A DNA stretch of 64,000 nucleotides from an uncultured Clostridia bacterium (GTDB lineage: Bacteria > Bacillota > Clostridia > Christensenellales > Borkfalkiaceae), in assembly GCA_944328495.1 (NCBI GenBank), contig CALVHR010000004.1:35222-99221 (forward strand), read 5' to 3'. The position numbers and the translations under genes are program-made. The number at the start of each line of letters is the position of its first letter. Within the stretch, counting starts at the first letter, position 1. Positions 32,691 through 42,643 of this stretch are shown one piece after another. The notes under the pieces were generated by a model. The model saw nothing but the letters and a program-made list of their open reading frames with translations, had not been told where the DNA came from and searched no databases.

Positions 32691-35512
32691 TCGTCGGGAT
32701 TCAATATTTTCTTCAAAAATTTTCCGGTATAGCTGTCTTCACAAGCGGCGACCGTTTCCGGCGAGCCCGTGACTACAACTTCACCGCCGCCGTCTCCCCC
32801 CTCTTTACCGAGATCGATCACCCAGTCCGCAATTTTGATAACATCGAGGTTATGCTCAATGACGATCACTGTATTTCCCGCACTGCGAAGGCGCTGCAAA
32901 ATTTTGATCAGTTTGTCTACATCATAGCTGTGCAGGCCCGTCGTGGGCTCATCGAGAATATAGCAAGTTTTGCCCGTCGAACGTTTGGAAAGCTCTGTCG
33001 CAAGTTTAACTCTCTGCGCTTCCCCGCCCGACAGCGTCGTCGCACTCTGTCCCAATTTAATATATCCGAGCCCCACGTCGTTGATGGTTTTCAGTTTATT
33101 GTAAACAGATGGAACAGGCTGGAAAAACTCGCACGCTTCTTCGATCGTCATGTCAAGCACTTCCGCAATATTCTTTCCTTTGTATCGGACCTCCAAAGTT
33201 TCGCGATTGTAACGCTTTCCGCCGCACACTTCGCACGGAACAAATATATCCGGCAAAAAATGCATTTCGATTTTTATAATGCCGTCGCCAAAGCAGTGCT
33301 CACAGCGTCCGCCCGAAACATTGAAAGAAAATCTGCCCGCTTTGTAGCCGCGCTCGCGCGCATCGGGCGTTGCGGCAAACAATTCGCGGATCATCGAAAA
33401 TACCCCTGTATAGGTTGCAGGATTGCTCCGCGGCGTCCTGCCAATCGGTGACTGATCGATGGCAATCACTTTATCAAAATACTCCAGCCCCGTACATCCG
33501 TCACACTTCCCAGGGTAAATATGCGCCCCGTTGAGCGCGTTCGCCATATACGGATAGATGATCTCGTTGACAAGCGAACTTTTCCCCGAACCGGATACCC
33601 CCGTAACCGCGGTGATCAACCCTACGGGTACTTTTACGTCAATGTTTTTGAGATTGTTTTGACGGCACCCTTTTACCTCGAACCAACGATCGGAAGGCTG
33701 CACGCGAACGGGCGGGACTTCAATTTTCCGTCTCCCCGCAAGATAGTCGCCCGTAATGGAATTTTTTGCGTTCATGATATCCTGCACACTGCCGCAAGCA
33801 ACCACTTCCCCGCCGTGCACCCCGGCTTTGGGGCCGATATCAACGATGTAATCGGCGGCGCGCATCGTATCTTCATCGTGCTCGACAACGAGAAGAGTGT
33901 TGCCAAGATCGCGCAAACTTTTCAACGTGGACAGCAACTTTTCATTGTCACGCTGATGCAGCCCTATGCTCGGCTCGTCCAAAATATACAGTACCCCCGT
34001 CAATCCGCTGCCGATCTGCGTCGCAAGGCGGATCCGCTGCGATTCCCCGCCCGAAAGCGTCGCCGCACTGCGCGAAAGATTCAAATATGCTAAGCCCACA
34101 TTCTTTAAGAAATTCAGGCGCGCCCGAATTTCCTTGAGGATCACATCTGCAATCATATGCTCGGTGGGCGTAAGGACCAGCTTATCAAAAAAATCGTACA
34201 GATCGGTTACGGAAAGATCACAAAGCTCGGCAATGTTTTTACCGCCGACATAAACAGACAGAGCTTCTTTTTTCAGACGTTTCCCGCCGCAAGCCGTACA
34301 GGGCAGCTCTGTAACAAAACGCTCAATCTCTGCCTTGACCCCGTCGCTTTCCGTATGCGCATACCTGCGTGAAAGCGAATTTACAAATCCTTCCCACGCT
34401 ACTTCGTATGTGCCGTGAAAATTATATGCATCGTAGCGCATGGGTATCTTTTCCCCTTTGGAGCCGTACATGATGATATCATATTGCTCTTTGGGAAGAT
34501 CTTTGACCGGCACGTCCATGTCGATATTATAATGCTTGGCGATCGCTTCCACATACATCTGATTGGTGGATTTGCTTTCCAAATACCACCCGCCGATCGC
34601 AATGGCTCCTTCCCGAAGGGTTTTATTCTTGTCCGGACATATGAGCGCCTCGTCGACAACCTGTTTAAACCCCAGCCCGCCGCATTCGGGGCAAGCCCCG
34701 TACGGCGTGTTGAAGGAAAACAGACGCGGCTCGATCTCTTCGATGCTGATGCCGCAGTCGGGACAAGCATACTTGACCGAATACAGATCCTCTTTTCCGT
34801 CACAATCGATAACCACCAATCCGTCGGCTAACTTTAATGCGCTTTCCAGACTATCCGCCAGCCGCTTGCGTATCCCCTCCTTGACGACAAGACGATCAAT
34901 TACAACCGAAATATTATGTTTCAGGTTTTTATCGAGCTTAATGTCTTCTTGCAAATCATAGACAATGCCGTCCACTTTCACGCGGCCGTAACCGCTTTTA
35001 CGGTATGTCTCAAAATTCTTTGTATATTCGCCTTTTCTGCCGCGCACGACGGGAGCGTTGATGAGTATTTTACTCCCTTCCGGCATCGCCATCACTTTGT
35101 CCGCGATCTCATCCACCGTCTGACGGCGGATCTCACGGCCGCACCGCGGGCAATGCGGAACACCCACGCGCGCAAACAAAAGACGCATATAATCGTAGAT
35201 CTCCGTCACCGTCCCCACCGTCGAACGAGGATTGTGCGAAGTCGTCTTCTGGTCAATGGAAATCGCAGGCGACAGCCCGTCAATCGATTCTACATCCGGT
35301 TTTTCCATCTGACCCAAAAACTGACGCGCGTATGACGATAAACTTTCAACGTAACGGCGCTGCCCTTCCGCAAATATCGTATCAAAAGCAAGCGTCGATT
35401 TACCGCTCCCCGACAGCCCCGTCAAAACCGTAAGCGTGTTGCGAGGTATATGCACGTCGATATTCTTTAAATTGTTCTCTTTGGCACCCTTTACAAAAAT
35501 TTCGTCCTTCAT
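32687..35512 (-). CDS. uvrA: Excinuclease ABC subunit UvrA
   Basis: 941-residue double ABC ATPase that detects bulky DNA lesions. Walker [14 protein letters not shown] near residue 33 and [11 protein letters not shown] in the second half; signature [12 protein letters not shown] and [12 protein letters not shown]; zinc modules CPRCGR, CPDCG/CPECG and CEHCFGDG with CEVCGGKRY. Lies 133 bases behind uvrB, probably one transcript. Confidence 0.97.
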   Translation of the reverse strand: MKDEIFVKGAKENNLKNIDVHIPRNTLTVLTGLSGSGKSTLAFDTIFAEGQRRYVESLSSYARQFLGQMEKPDVESIDGLSPAISIDQKTTSHNPRSTVGTVTEIYDYMRLLFARVGVPHCPRCGREIRRQTVDEIADKVMAMPEGSKILINAPVVRGRKGEYTKNFETYRKSGYGRVKVDGIVYDLQEDIKLDKNLKHNISVVIDRLVVKEGIRKRLADSLESALKLADGLVVIDCDGKEDLYSVKYACPDCGISIEEIEPRLFSFNTPYGACPECGGLGFKQVVDEALICPDKNKTLREGAIAIGGWYLESKSTNQMYVEAIAKHYNIDMDVPVKDLPKEQYDIIMYGSKGEKIPMRYDAYNFHGTYEVAWEGFVNSLSRRYAHTESDGVKAEIERFVTELPCTACGGKRLKKEALSVYVGGKNIAELCDLSVTDLYDFFDKLVLTPTEHMIADVILKEIRARLNFLKNVGLAYLNLSRSAATLSGGESQRIRLATQIGSGLTGVLYILDEPSIGLHQRDNEKLLSTLKSLRDLGNTLLVVEHDEDTMRAADYIVDIGPKAGVHGGEVVACGSVQDIMNAKNSITGDYLAGRRKIEVPPVRVQPSDRWFEVKGCRQNNLKNIDVKVPVGLITAVTGVSGSGKSSLVNEIIYPYMANALNGAHIYPGKCDGCTGLEYFDKVIAIDQSPIGRTPRSNPATYTGVFSMIRELFAATPDARERGYKAGRFSFNVSGGRCEHCFGDGIIKIEMHFLPDIFVPCEVCGGKRYNRETLEVRYKGKNIAEVLDMTIEEACEFFQPVPSVYNKLKTINDVGLGYIKLGQSATTLSGGEAQRVKLATELSKRSTGKTCYILDEPTTGLHSYDVDKLIKILQRLRSAGNTVIVIEHNLDVIKIADWVIDLGKEGGDGGGEVVVTGSPETVAACEDSYTGKFLKKILNPDE

Positions 35513-35645
35513 GATCCTTCCTGTAAAACATGCGGCTTGCGTCCGAACGCAACCGCCGCTTTTGCACCCGCAGGCGCAAAATCTCTCTTCTGTTTAGTTT
35601 TCGCCCAGCCGCACCGATCTATTCACCCCGCCCGGCGCAAAATAT

Positions 35646-37610
35646 TCATCCCTTGCGCAGGCGGCGTTTCAACAGATTGATCGTATCGCGAATTTCGATC
35701 GCCTTTTCAAAATCCAATTGATTGGAAGCAACTTTCATCAGCGCTTTCAGCTTTTCGATTTCCGCAGGGATATCCTCCGTGCGGATCTTGTCAGCCGGTA
35801 TGCTCTGCTGTTTCTTTGTAATATTCAGCGTGCTCTTGACTTCTTTAATGATCGTTTTCGGTACGATACCATGCGCCTCGTTATACGCCTTTTGCGCCGC
35901 GCGACGTCGGTTTGTTTCGTCTATTGCGCGTTTCATGCTTCCGGTGACCGTATCCGCATACATGATCACACGCCCTTCGGCGTTTCGGGCGGCTCGCCCG
36001 ATCGTCTGAATGAGAGACGTATCGCTCCGCAAAAAGCCCTCTTTATCCGCGTCCAGTATTGCCACCAATTTAACTTCGGGCATGTCCAGCCCTTCACGAA
36101 GAAGATTGATGCCGCACAATACGTCGAATTCACCGCTGCGAAGCCCGTTTACAATATCGATTCGCTCCAACGTGTCGATGTCGCTGTGCATGTAACGGAC
36201 TTTGATACCGTTCTCTTTCAGAAAATCCGTCAGGCTCTCTGCCATACGCTTGGTCAGCGTCGTGATCAATGTCCTGCCGCCGCTTTCCGTGACCTTGCGG
36301 ATTTCACCCAAAAGATCATCGACCTGCCCTTTGATCGGACGAACTTCGATCTCCGGGTCCAAAAGCCCTGTCGGACGAATGATCTGTTCGACGACCTGTC
36401 CCGCCTCTTTGAGTTCATATTCGGCAGGCGTAGCCGAAACGCAGATCATTTGCGGCACGCGCGCATCAAATTCCTCAAACGTCAAAGGTCTGTTGTCATA
36501 TGCCGAACGCATCCGAAACCCGTAATTGACGAGGTTGGTCTTGCGAGAAAGATCTCCGTGGTACATCGCACGGATCTGCGGTATAGTCATGTGACTCTCG
36601 TCTATAAATACAAGAAAATTTTTCGGAAAATAATCAAGCAACGTGAAAGACGGCTCCCCGGGCTTCCTGCCGTCAAAATATCGGCTGTAATTTTCTACCC
36701 CGCTGCAATAGCCCACTTCACGCATCATCTCGATGTCATAATTGGTGCGCTGTTCCAGCCGCTGCGCTTCCAAAAGTTTCCCGTCATCGCGGAACGCTTT
36801 CACTTCATCCTGCAAATCGCGTTCGATCGCCGCCAGAGCCGCCGCCATTTTTGCGCTTCCTACCGCATAGTGACTCGCCGGAAAAATACAGATATGCTTC
36901 AATTCCGCCGTAATTTTTCCCGTCACGACCTCCTCTTCACACAGCCTGTCGATTTCATCGCCGAAAAATTCTACACGAATCGCAATTTCCGAGTTCCCCG
37001 CAGGAAAAATCTCTACGATGTCACCGCGCACCCGAAAAGATGACCGCGTAAAATCGACGTCCTTGCGTTCGTATTGCAGTTCGATCAAGCGGCGCAGCAA
37101 TTCGTCGCGCGAAAGCTTGTCTCCCGGGCGCATGGAAATCGCGAGGTCAAAATATTCTTCCGGTGCACCCAAACCATAGATACAGGACACGGACGCGACT
37201 ACGATCGTATCCTCCCTCTCTCCAAGCGATGCCGTCGCCGAATTACGCAGTTTATCGATCTCGTCGTTGACGGACATGTCTTTTTCAATATAAGTATCCG
37301 TGCTCGGAATATAACTCTCCGGCTGATAGTAGTCGTAATAGGAAACAAAATATTCGACACGGTTGTGCGGGAAAAACTCGCGGAATTCATTGCATAGCTG
37401 TGCCGCAAGCGTTTTATTGTGCGCAATTACCAGCGTCGGCCTGTTAACGTTTTTGATGACGTTCGCCATCGTGAACGTCTTGCCGCTGCCCGTCACGCCG
37501 ACCAAGACCTGCGTGCGGATCCCGTCCTCGACCCCTTCGGTCAGTTTTTGGATCGCCTGCGGCTGGTCACCTGTGGGCGCATACGGCGCAATAAGTTCAA
37601 ATCCGCTCAT
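35646..37610 (-). CDS. uvrB: Excinuclease ABC subunit UvrB
   Basis: 654 residues. Helicase core with [14 protein letters not shown], the beta-hairpin segment [24 protein letters not shown] box and motif [15 protein letters not shown]-terminal UVR domain (from about 620, [20 protein letters not shown]). Verifies damage and recruits UvrC, which is not in the window. GGAGAG before ATG. A LexA-like box sits between promoter and start. Confidence 0.97.
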   Translation of the reverse strand: MSGFELIAPYAPTGDQPQAIQKLTEGVEDGIRTQVLVGVTGSGKTFTMANVIKNVNRPTLVIAHNKTLAAQLCNEFREFFPHNRVEYFVSYYDYYQPESYIPSTDTYIEKDMSVNDEIDKLRNSATASLGEREDTIVVASVSCIYGLGAPEEYFDLAISMRPGDKLSRDELLRRLIELQYERKDVDFTRSSFRVRGDIVEIFPAGNSEIAIRVEFFGDEIDRLCEEEVVTGKITAELKHICIFPASHYAVGSAKMAAALAAIERDLQDEVKAFRDDGKLLEAQRLEQRTNYDIEMMREVGYCSGVENYSRYFDGRKPGEPSFTLLDYFPKNFLVFIDESHMTIPQIRAMYHGDLSRKTNLVNYGFRMRSAYDNRPLTFEEFDARVPQMICVSATPAEYELKEAGQVVEQIIRPTGLLDPEIEVRPIKGQVDDLLGEIRKVTESGGRTLITTLTKRMAESLTDFLKENGIKVRYMHSDIDTLERIDIVNGLRSGEFDVLCGINLLREGLDMPEVKLVAILDADKEGFLRSDTSLIQTIGRAARNAEGRVIMYADTVTGSMKRAIDETNRRRAAQKAYNEAHGIVPKTIIKEVKSTLNITKKQQSIPADKIRTEDIPAEIEKLKALMKVASNQLDFEKAIEIRDTINLLKRRLRKG

Positions 37611-37629
37611 ATCTTCTCTCCGATTTTTA

Positions 37630-37643
37630 CGAACAAATGTTTA
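37630..37643 (-). promoter_or_regulatory. LexA (SOS) box-like site of uvrB
   Basis: CGAAC-AAAT-GTTTA matches 8 of 10 fixed positions of the Gram-positive consensus CGAACnnnnGTTCG. It lies just downstream of the -10 box. Confidence 0.55.
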
Positions 37644-37648
37644 TCTAT

Positions 37649-37677
37649 ATTATAATCCAAATCACAAAATTCGTCAA
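37649..37677 (-). promoter_or_regulatory. Promoter of uvrB-uvrA
   Basis: TTGACG (37672-37677), 17-base spacer, TATAAT (37649-37654). Confidence 0.8.
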
Positions 37678-37699
37678 CGAAATGACACGCATTTAAAAC

Positions 37700-37733
37700 A
37701 AGAAAAAAGCAATGCCGCAAAAAGCATTGCCTC
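37700..37733 (-). terminator. Terminator behind the winged-helix pair
   Basis: GGCAATGC/GCATTGC hairpin with TTTTTTC tail on the minus strand. Confidence 0.75.
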
Positions 37734-37734
37734 T

Positions 37735-38094
37735 TCAGGAAAAAATCCCGCGCAGAATCAGACCGACCACAAACGTGATCACCGCACTCCCGATCGCAAG
37801 ACAGATCTTAAACGTAAGATTGCGCCGCATCTGCTGTGCCGTGCGCTTGTACGCGATCCCGTTTTGATGCAACGTGATCACATACAATTTTTCCCCTTTC
37901 CTGTCCGTCTCGATCAAATCGAAATAATCGTCCAGCTCCAGCGAACGCAAGATCTTATCTACCTTTTCACGCGTATAATTTCTCTTCTGCGGCAAAATAC
38001 TCATGATCTCCAACGAACTGACCAGACAACTGTCTTTGCCGTCACACATCTCATATACGGCGTTCATCACCTCGTTTTCCTGTTTGTTTAACAT
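37735..38094 (-). CDS. Winged-helix-like membrane-anchored protein A
   Basis: 119 residues: N-terminal helical region resembling a small winged helix (about 5-80; TREKVDKILRSLELDDYFDLIETD) and a single C-terminal membrane helix (98-117). No known family recognised. It follows its paralogue by 13 bases. Tail-anchored DNA- or protein-binding adaptor is an inference only. Confidence 0.65.
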   Translation of the reverse strand: MLNKQENEVMNAVYEMCDGKDSCLVSSLEIMSILPQKRNYTREKVDKILRSLELDDYFDLIETDRKGEKLYVITLHQNGIAYKRTAQQMRRNLTFKICLAIGSAVITFVVGLILRGIFS

Positions 38095-38107
38095 ACAAAA
38101 CCTCTAT

Positions 38108-38476
38108 TTATAAGAAGCGGAATAAGATCCCCGCCAAACATCCGCCTACAAACGCCCCCAAAAGCGCCCCGAAAAACGTCAACAATAATTGATTGCGAAA
38201 GGAACGCTTCCCCCTCGATCTGTCCGCCGTCACTCCTTCCTCATACGTCCTGCCTTTGGGAAGCGAACATATGCAAAATGTCGTCTTGTCCGAATAGCGC
38301 ACATCGACATAGCCGCGCTCCGCCAAATACGAAAGCGCGTTCGATATCCCCGTCGCATCCGTTTTCACTTTCTCCGGCAATGCTTTGATGATCTCGGCCG
38401 AATCGATCACTTTATAAGAACCGTCCGATGCCGCGTTTATAATCCCCAGTACCGCAGACGTCAGCTTATCCAGCAT
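38108..38476 (-). CDS. Winged-helix-like membrane-anchored protein B
   Basis: 122 residues, same plan as the next gene: a winged-helix-like N-terminus (SAEIIKALPEKVKTDATGIS, then LAERGYVDVRYSDK) and a C-terminal glycine-rich membrane helix (100-120). GGAGGAGAG before the ATG. The pair looks like an old duplication. Function unknown. Confidence 0.65.
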   Translation of the reverse strand: MLDKLTSAVLGIINAASDGSYKVIDSAEIIKALPEKVKTDATGISNALSYLAERGYVDVRYSDKTTFCICSLPKGRTYEEGVTADRSRGKRSFRNQLLLTFFGALLGAFVGGCLAGILFRFL

Positions 38477-38530
38477 GCTCTCTCCTCCAGAATCAGCGGC
38501 TTGTTTCCGTTATTCCGCTTTTCTCCCTGT

Positions 38531-38559
38531 ATTATACCATCCCGCGAATAAATTTGCAA
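38531..38559 (-). promoter_or_regulatory. Promoter of the winged-helix pair
   Basis: TTGCAA (38554-38559), 17-base spacer, TATAAT (38531-38536). A plus-strand TATAAT at 38622-38627 with a poor -35 probably serves the divergent acyl-CoA synthetase gene. Confidence 0.7.
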
Positions 38560-38670
38560 TTCTCCGCACAATTTTTGCATAAATTTTGCAAATATACTTT
38601 TTTTCCGAACAATTTTATGGTATAATTAAAAACGATATGTTTGCACCGCAAGATGCGGAGGTATGTTCCC

Positions 38671-40341
38671 ATGAACCTGTTGAAACGCTTTTCAAATTAC
38701 GAAAAATTTAAAACGTATGATGATTTTTACCGCAATTTTGAACTCTACGTACCCGAAAACTTTAACTTCGCTTACGACGTAGTCGACGAGTACGCCCGTC
38801 TCGAACCGACAAAACGCGCTCTCGTCTGGTGTGACGATCTCGAAAACGAAAAAATCTTTAATTTCGAAGACATGCGCCGCATGTCCAATCAGGTCGCGAA
38901 TTACTTCCTGTCCCTCGGCATCGGCAAAGGCGATACCGTTCTCGTTATCCTCCAACGCAGATACGAATATTGGACCACGCTGTTGGCTCTTTCCAAGATC
39001 GGCGCGATCGGCATTCCCGCCACTCACATGCTCATGGAAAAAGACATCGTGTATCGCATGGAAAAAGCAGACGTCAAAATGGTCATCTCCGTAAACGAGG
39101 ACGAACTCTGCGACAATATACGCAGAGCTGCCGAAAAAGTCGATACCGTAAAATTTCTTGCCGTAATCGGAAAAAGGGACGGATTCCTCGATTTTACCCG
39201 GGGAACCGAGACGCAATCCGATCAATTGCCCGAACTGCCCTACTGCTCTGAACGCAGTGCGGAAGACATTGTTCTGCTCTACTTCACTTCAGGCACAACA
39301 GGTATGCCCAAGATGGTTACACTCAGCCAGGGTTATACCCTCGCCCATATCATCACGGCGGGATATTGGCTTTGCTGTGAAGACGACGGACTCCACTTCA
39401 CTCTCGCCGAAACCGGCTGGGCAAAAGCAAGCTGGGGCAAGCTGTTCGGTCAATGGCTGTGCGGGTCAGCCATCTTCGTATATGATTTTCACGGAAAATT
39501 TGACCCCGATGCACTGCTCAACCACGTTTCTAAATACAAAATCACAACTTTTTGCGCCCCTCCGACTGTCTATCGGTTTATCATGAAAACCGACCTGAGC
39601 AAATACGACCTTTCATCCATTCACCGCATGCTTACGGCAGGCGAAGCGCTCAACCCCGAAATTTATAAGCAAATCCGCATGAAGACGGGACATGAGATTT
39701 ACGAAGGATTCGGCCAGACCGAAACCACTATAGTCTGCGCAACTTTTCCCGGGCTTGTGGACATTCGACCCGGTTCAATGGGGAAACCCTCTCCCCTTTA
39801 TGACGTTCAACTCCTCGATGATAACGGCAATCCGGTGGATACAGGCGCAGGCGAGATCTGTCTTCGCCTCCGCAAAAATCAACAAGGTCTGTTCAGCGGA
39901 TACTATGAAGATCCCGCACTCACCGAATCGGTAATGCACGACGGGTACTATCACCTCGGCGATCTCGCTTACCGCGATACCGACGGATACTACTGGTTTG
40001 TCGGAAGAAAAGACGACATTATCAAAAGCTCCGGTTATCGTATCGGACCTTTTGAAGTGGAAAGCGCACTGATGGAACACCCCGCAGTACTCGAATGCGC
40101 CATTACAGGTGTTCCCGACACCGAAGGCGTACGCGGACAACTCGTAAAAGCAACGATTGTCCTTGCTAAAGGATACGCGGCAAGCGATGAACTTGTCAAG
40201 GAGTTACAAAATTACGTCAAAAAAACAACTGCACCCTATAAATATCCCCGCGTCGTCGAATTTGTGGACGAGCTCCCCAAGACCATCAGCGGGAAGATCC
40301 GCAGAGTACAAATCCGTGAACAAGACGGTGCAGATTCTTAA
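38671..40341 (+). CDS. AMP-forming acyl-CoA synthetase (medium-chain type)
   Basis: 556-residue ANL-superfamily ligase activating a carboxylic acid through an acyl-AMP. Motifs: YFTSGTTGMPKM (P-loop-like), YEGFGQTET, YHLGDLAYRD and the C-terminal hinge and catalytic lysine in KTISGKIRR. Its length and the ETGWAKASWGKLFGQW segment fit acetyl/medium-chain acyl-CoA synthetases of the AcsM group. Start ATG 38671 with GGAGG nine bases ahead; a nearer ATG is out of frame and short. Confidence 0.9.
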   Translation: MNLLKRFSNYEKFKTYDDFYRNFELYVPENFNFAYDVVDEYARLEPTKRALVWCDDLENEKIFNFEDMRRMSNQVANYFLSLGIGKGDTVLVILQRRYEYWTTLLALSKIGAIGIPATHMLMEKDIVYRMEKADVKMVISVNEDELCDNIRRAAEKVDTVKFLAVIGKRDGFLDFTRGTETQSDQLPELPYCSERSAEDIVLLYFTSGTTGMPKMVTLSQGYTLAHIITAGYWLCCEDDGLHFTLAETGWAKASWGKLFGQWLCGSAIFVYDFHGKFDPDALLNHVSKYKITTFCAPPTVYRFIMKTDLSKYDLSSIHRMLTAGEALNPEIYKQIRMKTGHEIYEGFGQTETTIVCATFPGLVDIRPGSMGKPSPLYDVQLLDDNGNPVDTGAGEICLRLRKNQQGLFSGYYEDPALTESVMHDGYYHLGDLAYRDTDGYYWFVGRKDDIIKSSGYRIGPFEVESALMEHPAVLECAITGVPDTEGVRGQLVKATIVLAKGYAASDELVKELQNYVKKTTAPYKYPRVVEFVDELPKTISGKIRRVQIREQDGADS

Positions 40342-40425
40342 AATTTGAACGATCAAAATAATTTCGCGCTTGCTCGCTCAACACTATGAACGGCAAGAAC
40401 TCTTAGACAACTGAAATATTTGACG

Positions 40426-40467
40426 AGCCGCCCGACGCGCAATCAGCGCGTCGGGCGGCTTTTTATT
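40426..40467. terminator. Terminator copy 1, left border of XRE-SLOG cassette
   Basis: 15-base arms AGCCGCCCGACGCGC and complement, loop AATCA, tail TTTTATT. The arms are identical to those of the terminator at 41509-41547. Confidence 0.9.
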
Positions 40468-40494
40468 GCTCCTTATTACCTACCTTGACTGCTT

Positions 40495-40935
40495 TTACAT
40501 TAAGCTGATTATTCTTTTTCCCTTTCTTCTCGCATATTCCAAAGTACGAGCGGCTCCTCCACATGGATTGCTAATGCATGAAACGATTATATCTGCTTGA
40601 TCAACCATCCATTCATTCCGTTTTATAATCGCAAACCTTTGAGGAATATTTTCTAATGAAGGATAATATACTCCATCATAGTAGCCCTCGATTAATTTTT
40701 TTTGAAGATGAGTTTCCGAAAGATATGGGCTTATATAATAACTTTTAATAAGAGGATGTAATCTCTTAAACTTATACACGCAGTATGAAGCAAACCGATC
40801 AAAATTTCCGTATCCACCACAATAAAAAATCAATGTTTGACATTCAGCTTCTATCGATTCTAAAATTTTGCAAAATTTTTCTTCTTCGCCTCTTTTAGCT
40901 TGAAAATCTCTATGCCCACAAAACGTTACTATCAT
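40495..40935 (-). CDS. SLOG-family (DUF1273-like) nucleotide-binding protein
   Basis: 146 residues. N-terminal FCGHRDF and YCGGYGNFD, then PQRFAIIKRNEWMVDQAD and CGGAARTLEYA, as in small SLOG/DUF1273 Rossmann proteins thought to bind nucleotides or nucleotide derivatives. Some SLOG proteins act as sensors in conflict systems; that role is not proven here. The gene is AT-rich against its neighbours. The promoter (TTGATA-17-TATACT, 40977-41005) lies within an 18-bp inverted repeat shared with the divergent XRE gene. Confidence 0.8.
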   Translation of the reverse strand: MIVTFCGHRDFQAKRGEEEKFCKILESIEAECQTLIFYCGGYGNFDRFASYCVYKFKRLHPLIKSYYISPYLSETHLQKKLIEGYYDGVYYPSLENIPQRFAIIKRNEWMVDQADIIVSCISNPCGGAARTLEYARRKGKRIISLM

Positions 40936-40976
40936 TCATCCCCCTTCAACAAATAACTTTAATCTTTTTTGATAAT

Positions 40977-41029
40977 AGTATATCTCACATTTAAGAAATT
41001 ATCAAGTAAAAATATCTTGAATGGGAGAT
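40977..41029. promoter_or_regulatory. Promoter-operator between SLOG and XRE genes
   Basis: Minus promoter: TTGATA (41000-41005), 17-base spacer, TATACT (40977-40982). Imperfect inverted repeat with 18-base arms 40982-40999 and 41012-41029, 15 of 18 positions complementary, covering both promoter boxes. A likely binding site for the XRE protein. Confidence 0.6.
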
Positions 41030-41049
41030 AATTTTCAAAGAGGATTAAA

Positions 41050-41490
41050 ATGGAACTGTTAAAATTTTCTGAAAGGTTAGAAGAACTTATTTTTGACACA
41101 GAACTACCGCAAAATGAATTTGCCGGAAAATGTGGGCTTACACCTTCCGAAATTTCGAAATATTTAAAGGGAAATTGTATGCCATCCCTGAGTTCGGTAC
41201 TTAAAATTGCAGACTTTTTCAAATGTTCCGTCGACTATGTACTGGGTATAGAAGACCAAAAATATTCTACCTGCTTTCATCCTATACCGCCATTTGCCCA
41301 GCGATTACGATTTCTCCTTCCCCACTTTGGCTATACGGGATACCGTTTTTGCAAGGAAGCGAAAAACATCAGTGCTGCCAGATATTACGACTGGTTAAAC
41401 GGAAAACACGAGCCATCCTTGGAAAATATAATTAATATTGCAGAATTTTTTGATTGTTCAGTCGATTTTGTGATCGGCAGAAGCAATTGA
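41050..41490 (+). CDS. XRE-family regulator with two helix-turn-helix domains
   Basis: 146 residues made of two tandem Cro/C1-type domains. The first (about 1-68) has PQNEFAGKCGLTPSEISKYL and PSLSSVLKIADFFKCSVDYVLG; the second (about 78-145) has PSLENIINIAEFFDCSVDFVIG. The halves look like an internal duplication, and the second has a weaker recognition helix. Probably represses the divergent SLOG gene and itself. AT-rich composition unlike its neighbours. Confidence 0.85.
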   Translation: MELLKFSERLEELIFDTELPQNEFAGKCGLTPSEISKYLKGNCMPSLSSVLKIADFFKCSVDYVLGIEDQKYSTCFHPIPPFAQRLRFLLPHFGYTGYRFCKEAKNISAARYYDWLNGKHEPSLENIINIAEFFDCSVDFVIGRSN

Positions 41491-41508
41491 TCAACTTATA
41501 TAATAGCG

Positions 41509-41547
41509 AGCCGCCCGACGCGCTAATTGCGCGTCGGGCGGCTTTTT
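41509..41547. terminator. Terminator copy 2, right border of XRE-SLOG cassette
   Basis: Same 15-base arms as at 40426, loop TAATT instead of AATCA, tail TTTTT. The preceding GAGCCG context is also shared. Confidence 0.9.
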
Positions 41548-41609
41548 TAAAATACATTCCGTCTGCTTTTTTGAACCCTCTGTTTCCTGAATGAATACGA
41601 TTTAAAACA

Positions 41610-41636
41610 AAAAACACCCCGCACGGGGTGTTTTTG
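41610..41636. terminator. Terminator after mreB-like gene
   Basis: AAAACACCCC/GGGGTGTTTT hairpin with U-rich tails on both strands. Confidence 0.85.
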
Positions 41637-41644
41637 TTAAAACT

Positions 41645-42643
41645 TTAATAATCGATACGCACAGCTTCAAGAATATCCGCGCTTCCGACCGTCCTTCCCC
41701 CGCCAAGTACAGCCGCCATCTGCGGCTCTTCCGCGAGATTCACGTCCATCTGCAAAGCCTTGGAAAAGTAATCATCCAAACCGATCAACTTTGCCCCGCC
41801 GCCCGAAAGATAGATGCCGCTGTGCCAGATCGAAGCCGAAACCTCCGCAGGAAGTTTCGCCAACAGCATACTTGTGTATTCGATAATTTTATCCGCAAAA
41901 ACTTTTACGCATTCGAAGATATCTCCGGACGAAACAGCTACCGAACGCGGCCTTCCCAACGTAATGTCACGCCCGTTCACGATCATGCTTTCATTGTCCG
42001 ATTTATACAAACTCCCGACCGTCATTTTTAATTTTTCACTCGTGAGCAAACCGATCTTTAAATTAAACGAATCGGCAACACAATCAATTATATGACTGTC
42101 GATGTTTCCGCCCCCGATATTCAATCCGATACCCGCAATGATACCGTCCAGCGAGAAGGCTGCAATATTCGTACTCCCTCCACCGATATCTACAATAAAT
42201 ATCGGATTGGTTTCACTAAGCGTCAAATTCTGTCCGAACGCTGATAAAAACGGGGTTTCCACGAAATGTACTGCCGCAAGTCCGCACGCATCCGTAAGGC
42301 GATAATATTTATCGAGCAGTTCGTCCTGCGCCCCGCAAGGTACATTAAAAAGCACCTCCGTACGCTTTGCCTGCGATTTTCCGATCCCGATCTTTTTTAA
42401 AAAATAGGTAAGCATTACCGCCGCCATTTCTTCGTTGACGATGTCCGCTTCAAAGACAGGAAATACAATGGTCGTATATTCCGCCGTTTTCCCGATCAGA
42501 CGCTTTGCATCTTCGCCGATCGCCTTGACCGTCGACGTTCCGGAAGCCACTGCTACGCATGTAGGTTCCGCAAGCACGATACCGCTTCCCAATTTAAAAA
42601 TTTTTGTGACCGATGATCCCAAATCGATTGCAAGTTTAATCAT
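41645..42643 (-). CDS. MreB-like actin-family protein
   Basis: 332-residue actin-fold ATPase. Phosphate-1 loop AIDLGSSVTKIF, phosphate-2 IVDIGGGSTNIAAF, and adenosine motif SGIYLSGGGAKLIGLDDYF. Probably forms membrane-bound filaments guiding lateral wall synthesis. It overlaps maf by four bases; maf-mreB neighbours are common, but mreC and mreD do not follow here, so it may be an MreB paralogue such as Mbl or MreBH. Confidence 0.82.
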   Translation of the reverse strand: MIKLAIDLGSSVTKIFKLGSGIVLAEPTCVAVASGTSTVKAIGEDAKRLIGKTAEYTTIVFPVFEADIVNEEMAAVMLTYFLKKIGIGKSQAKRTEVLFNVPCGAQDELLDKYYRLTDACGLAAVHFVETPFLSAFGQNLTLSETNPIFIVDIGGGSTNIAAFSLDGIIAGIGLNIGGGNIDSHIIDCVADSFNLKIGLLTSEKLKMTVGSLYKSDNESMIVNGRDITLGRPRSVAVSSGDIFECVKVFADKIIEYTSMLLAKLPAEVSASIWHSGIYLSGGGAKLIGLDDYFSKALQMDVNLAEEPQMAAVLGGGRTVGSADILEAVRIDY

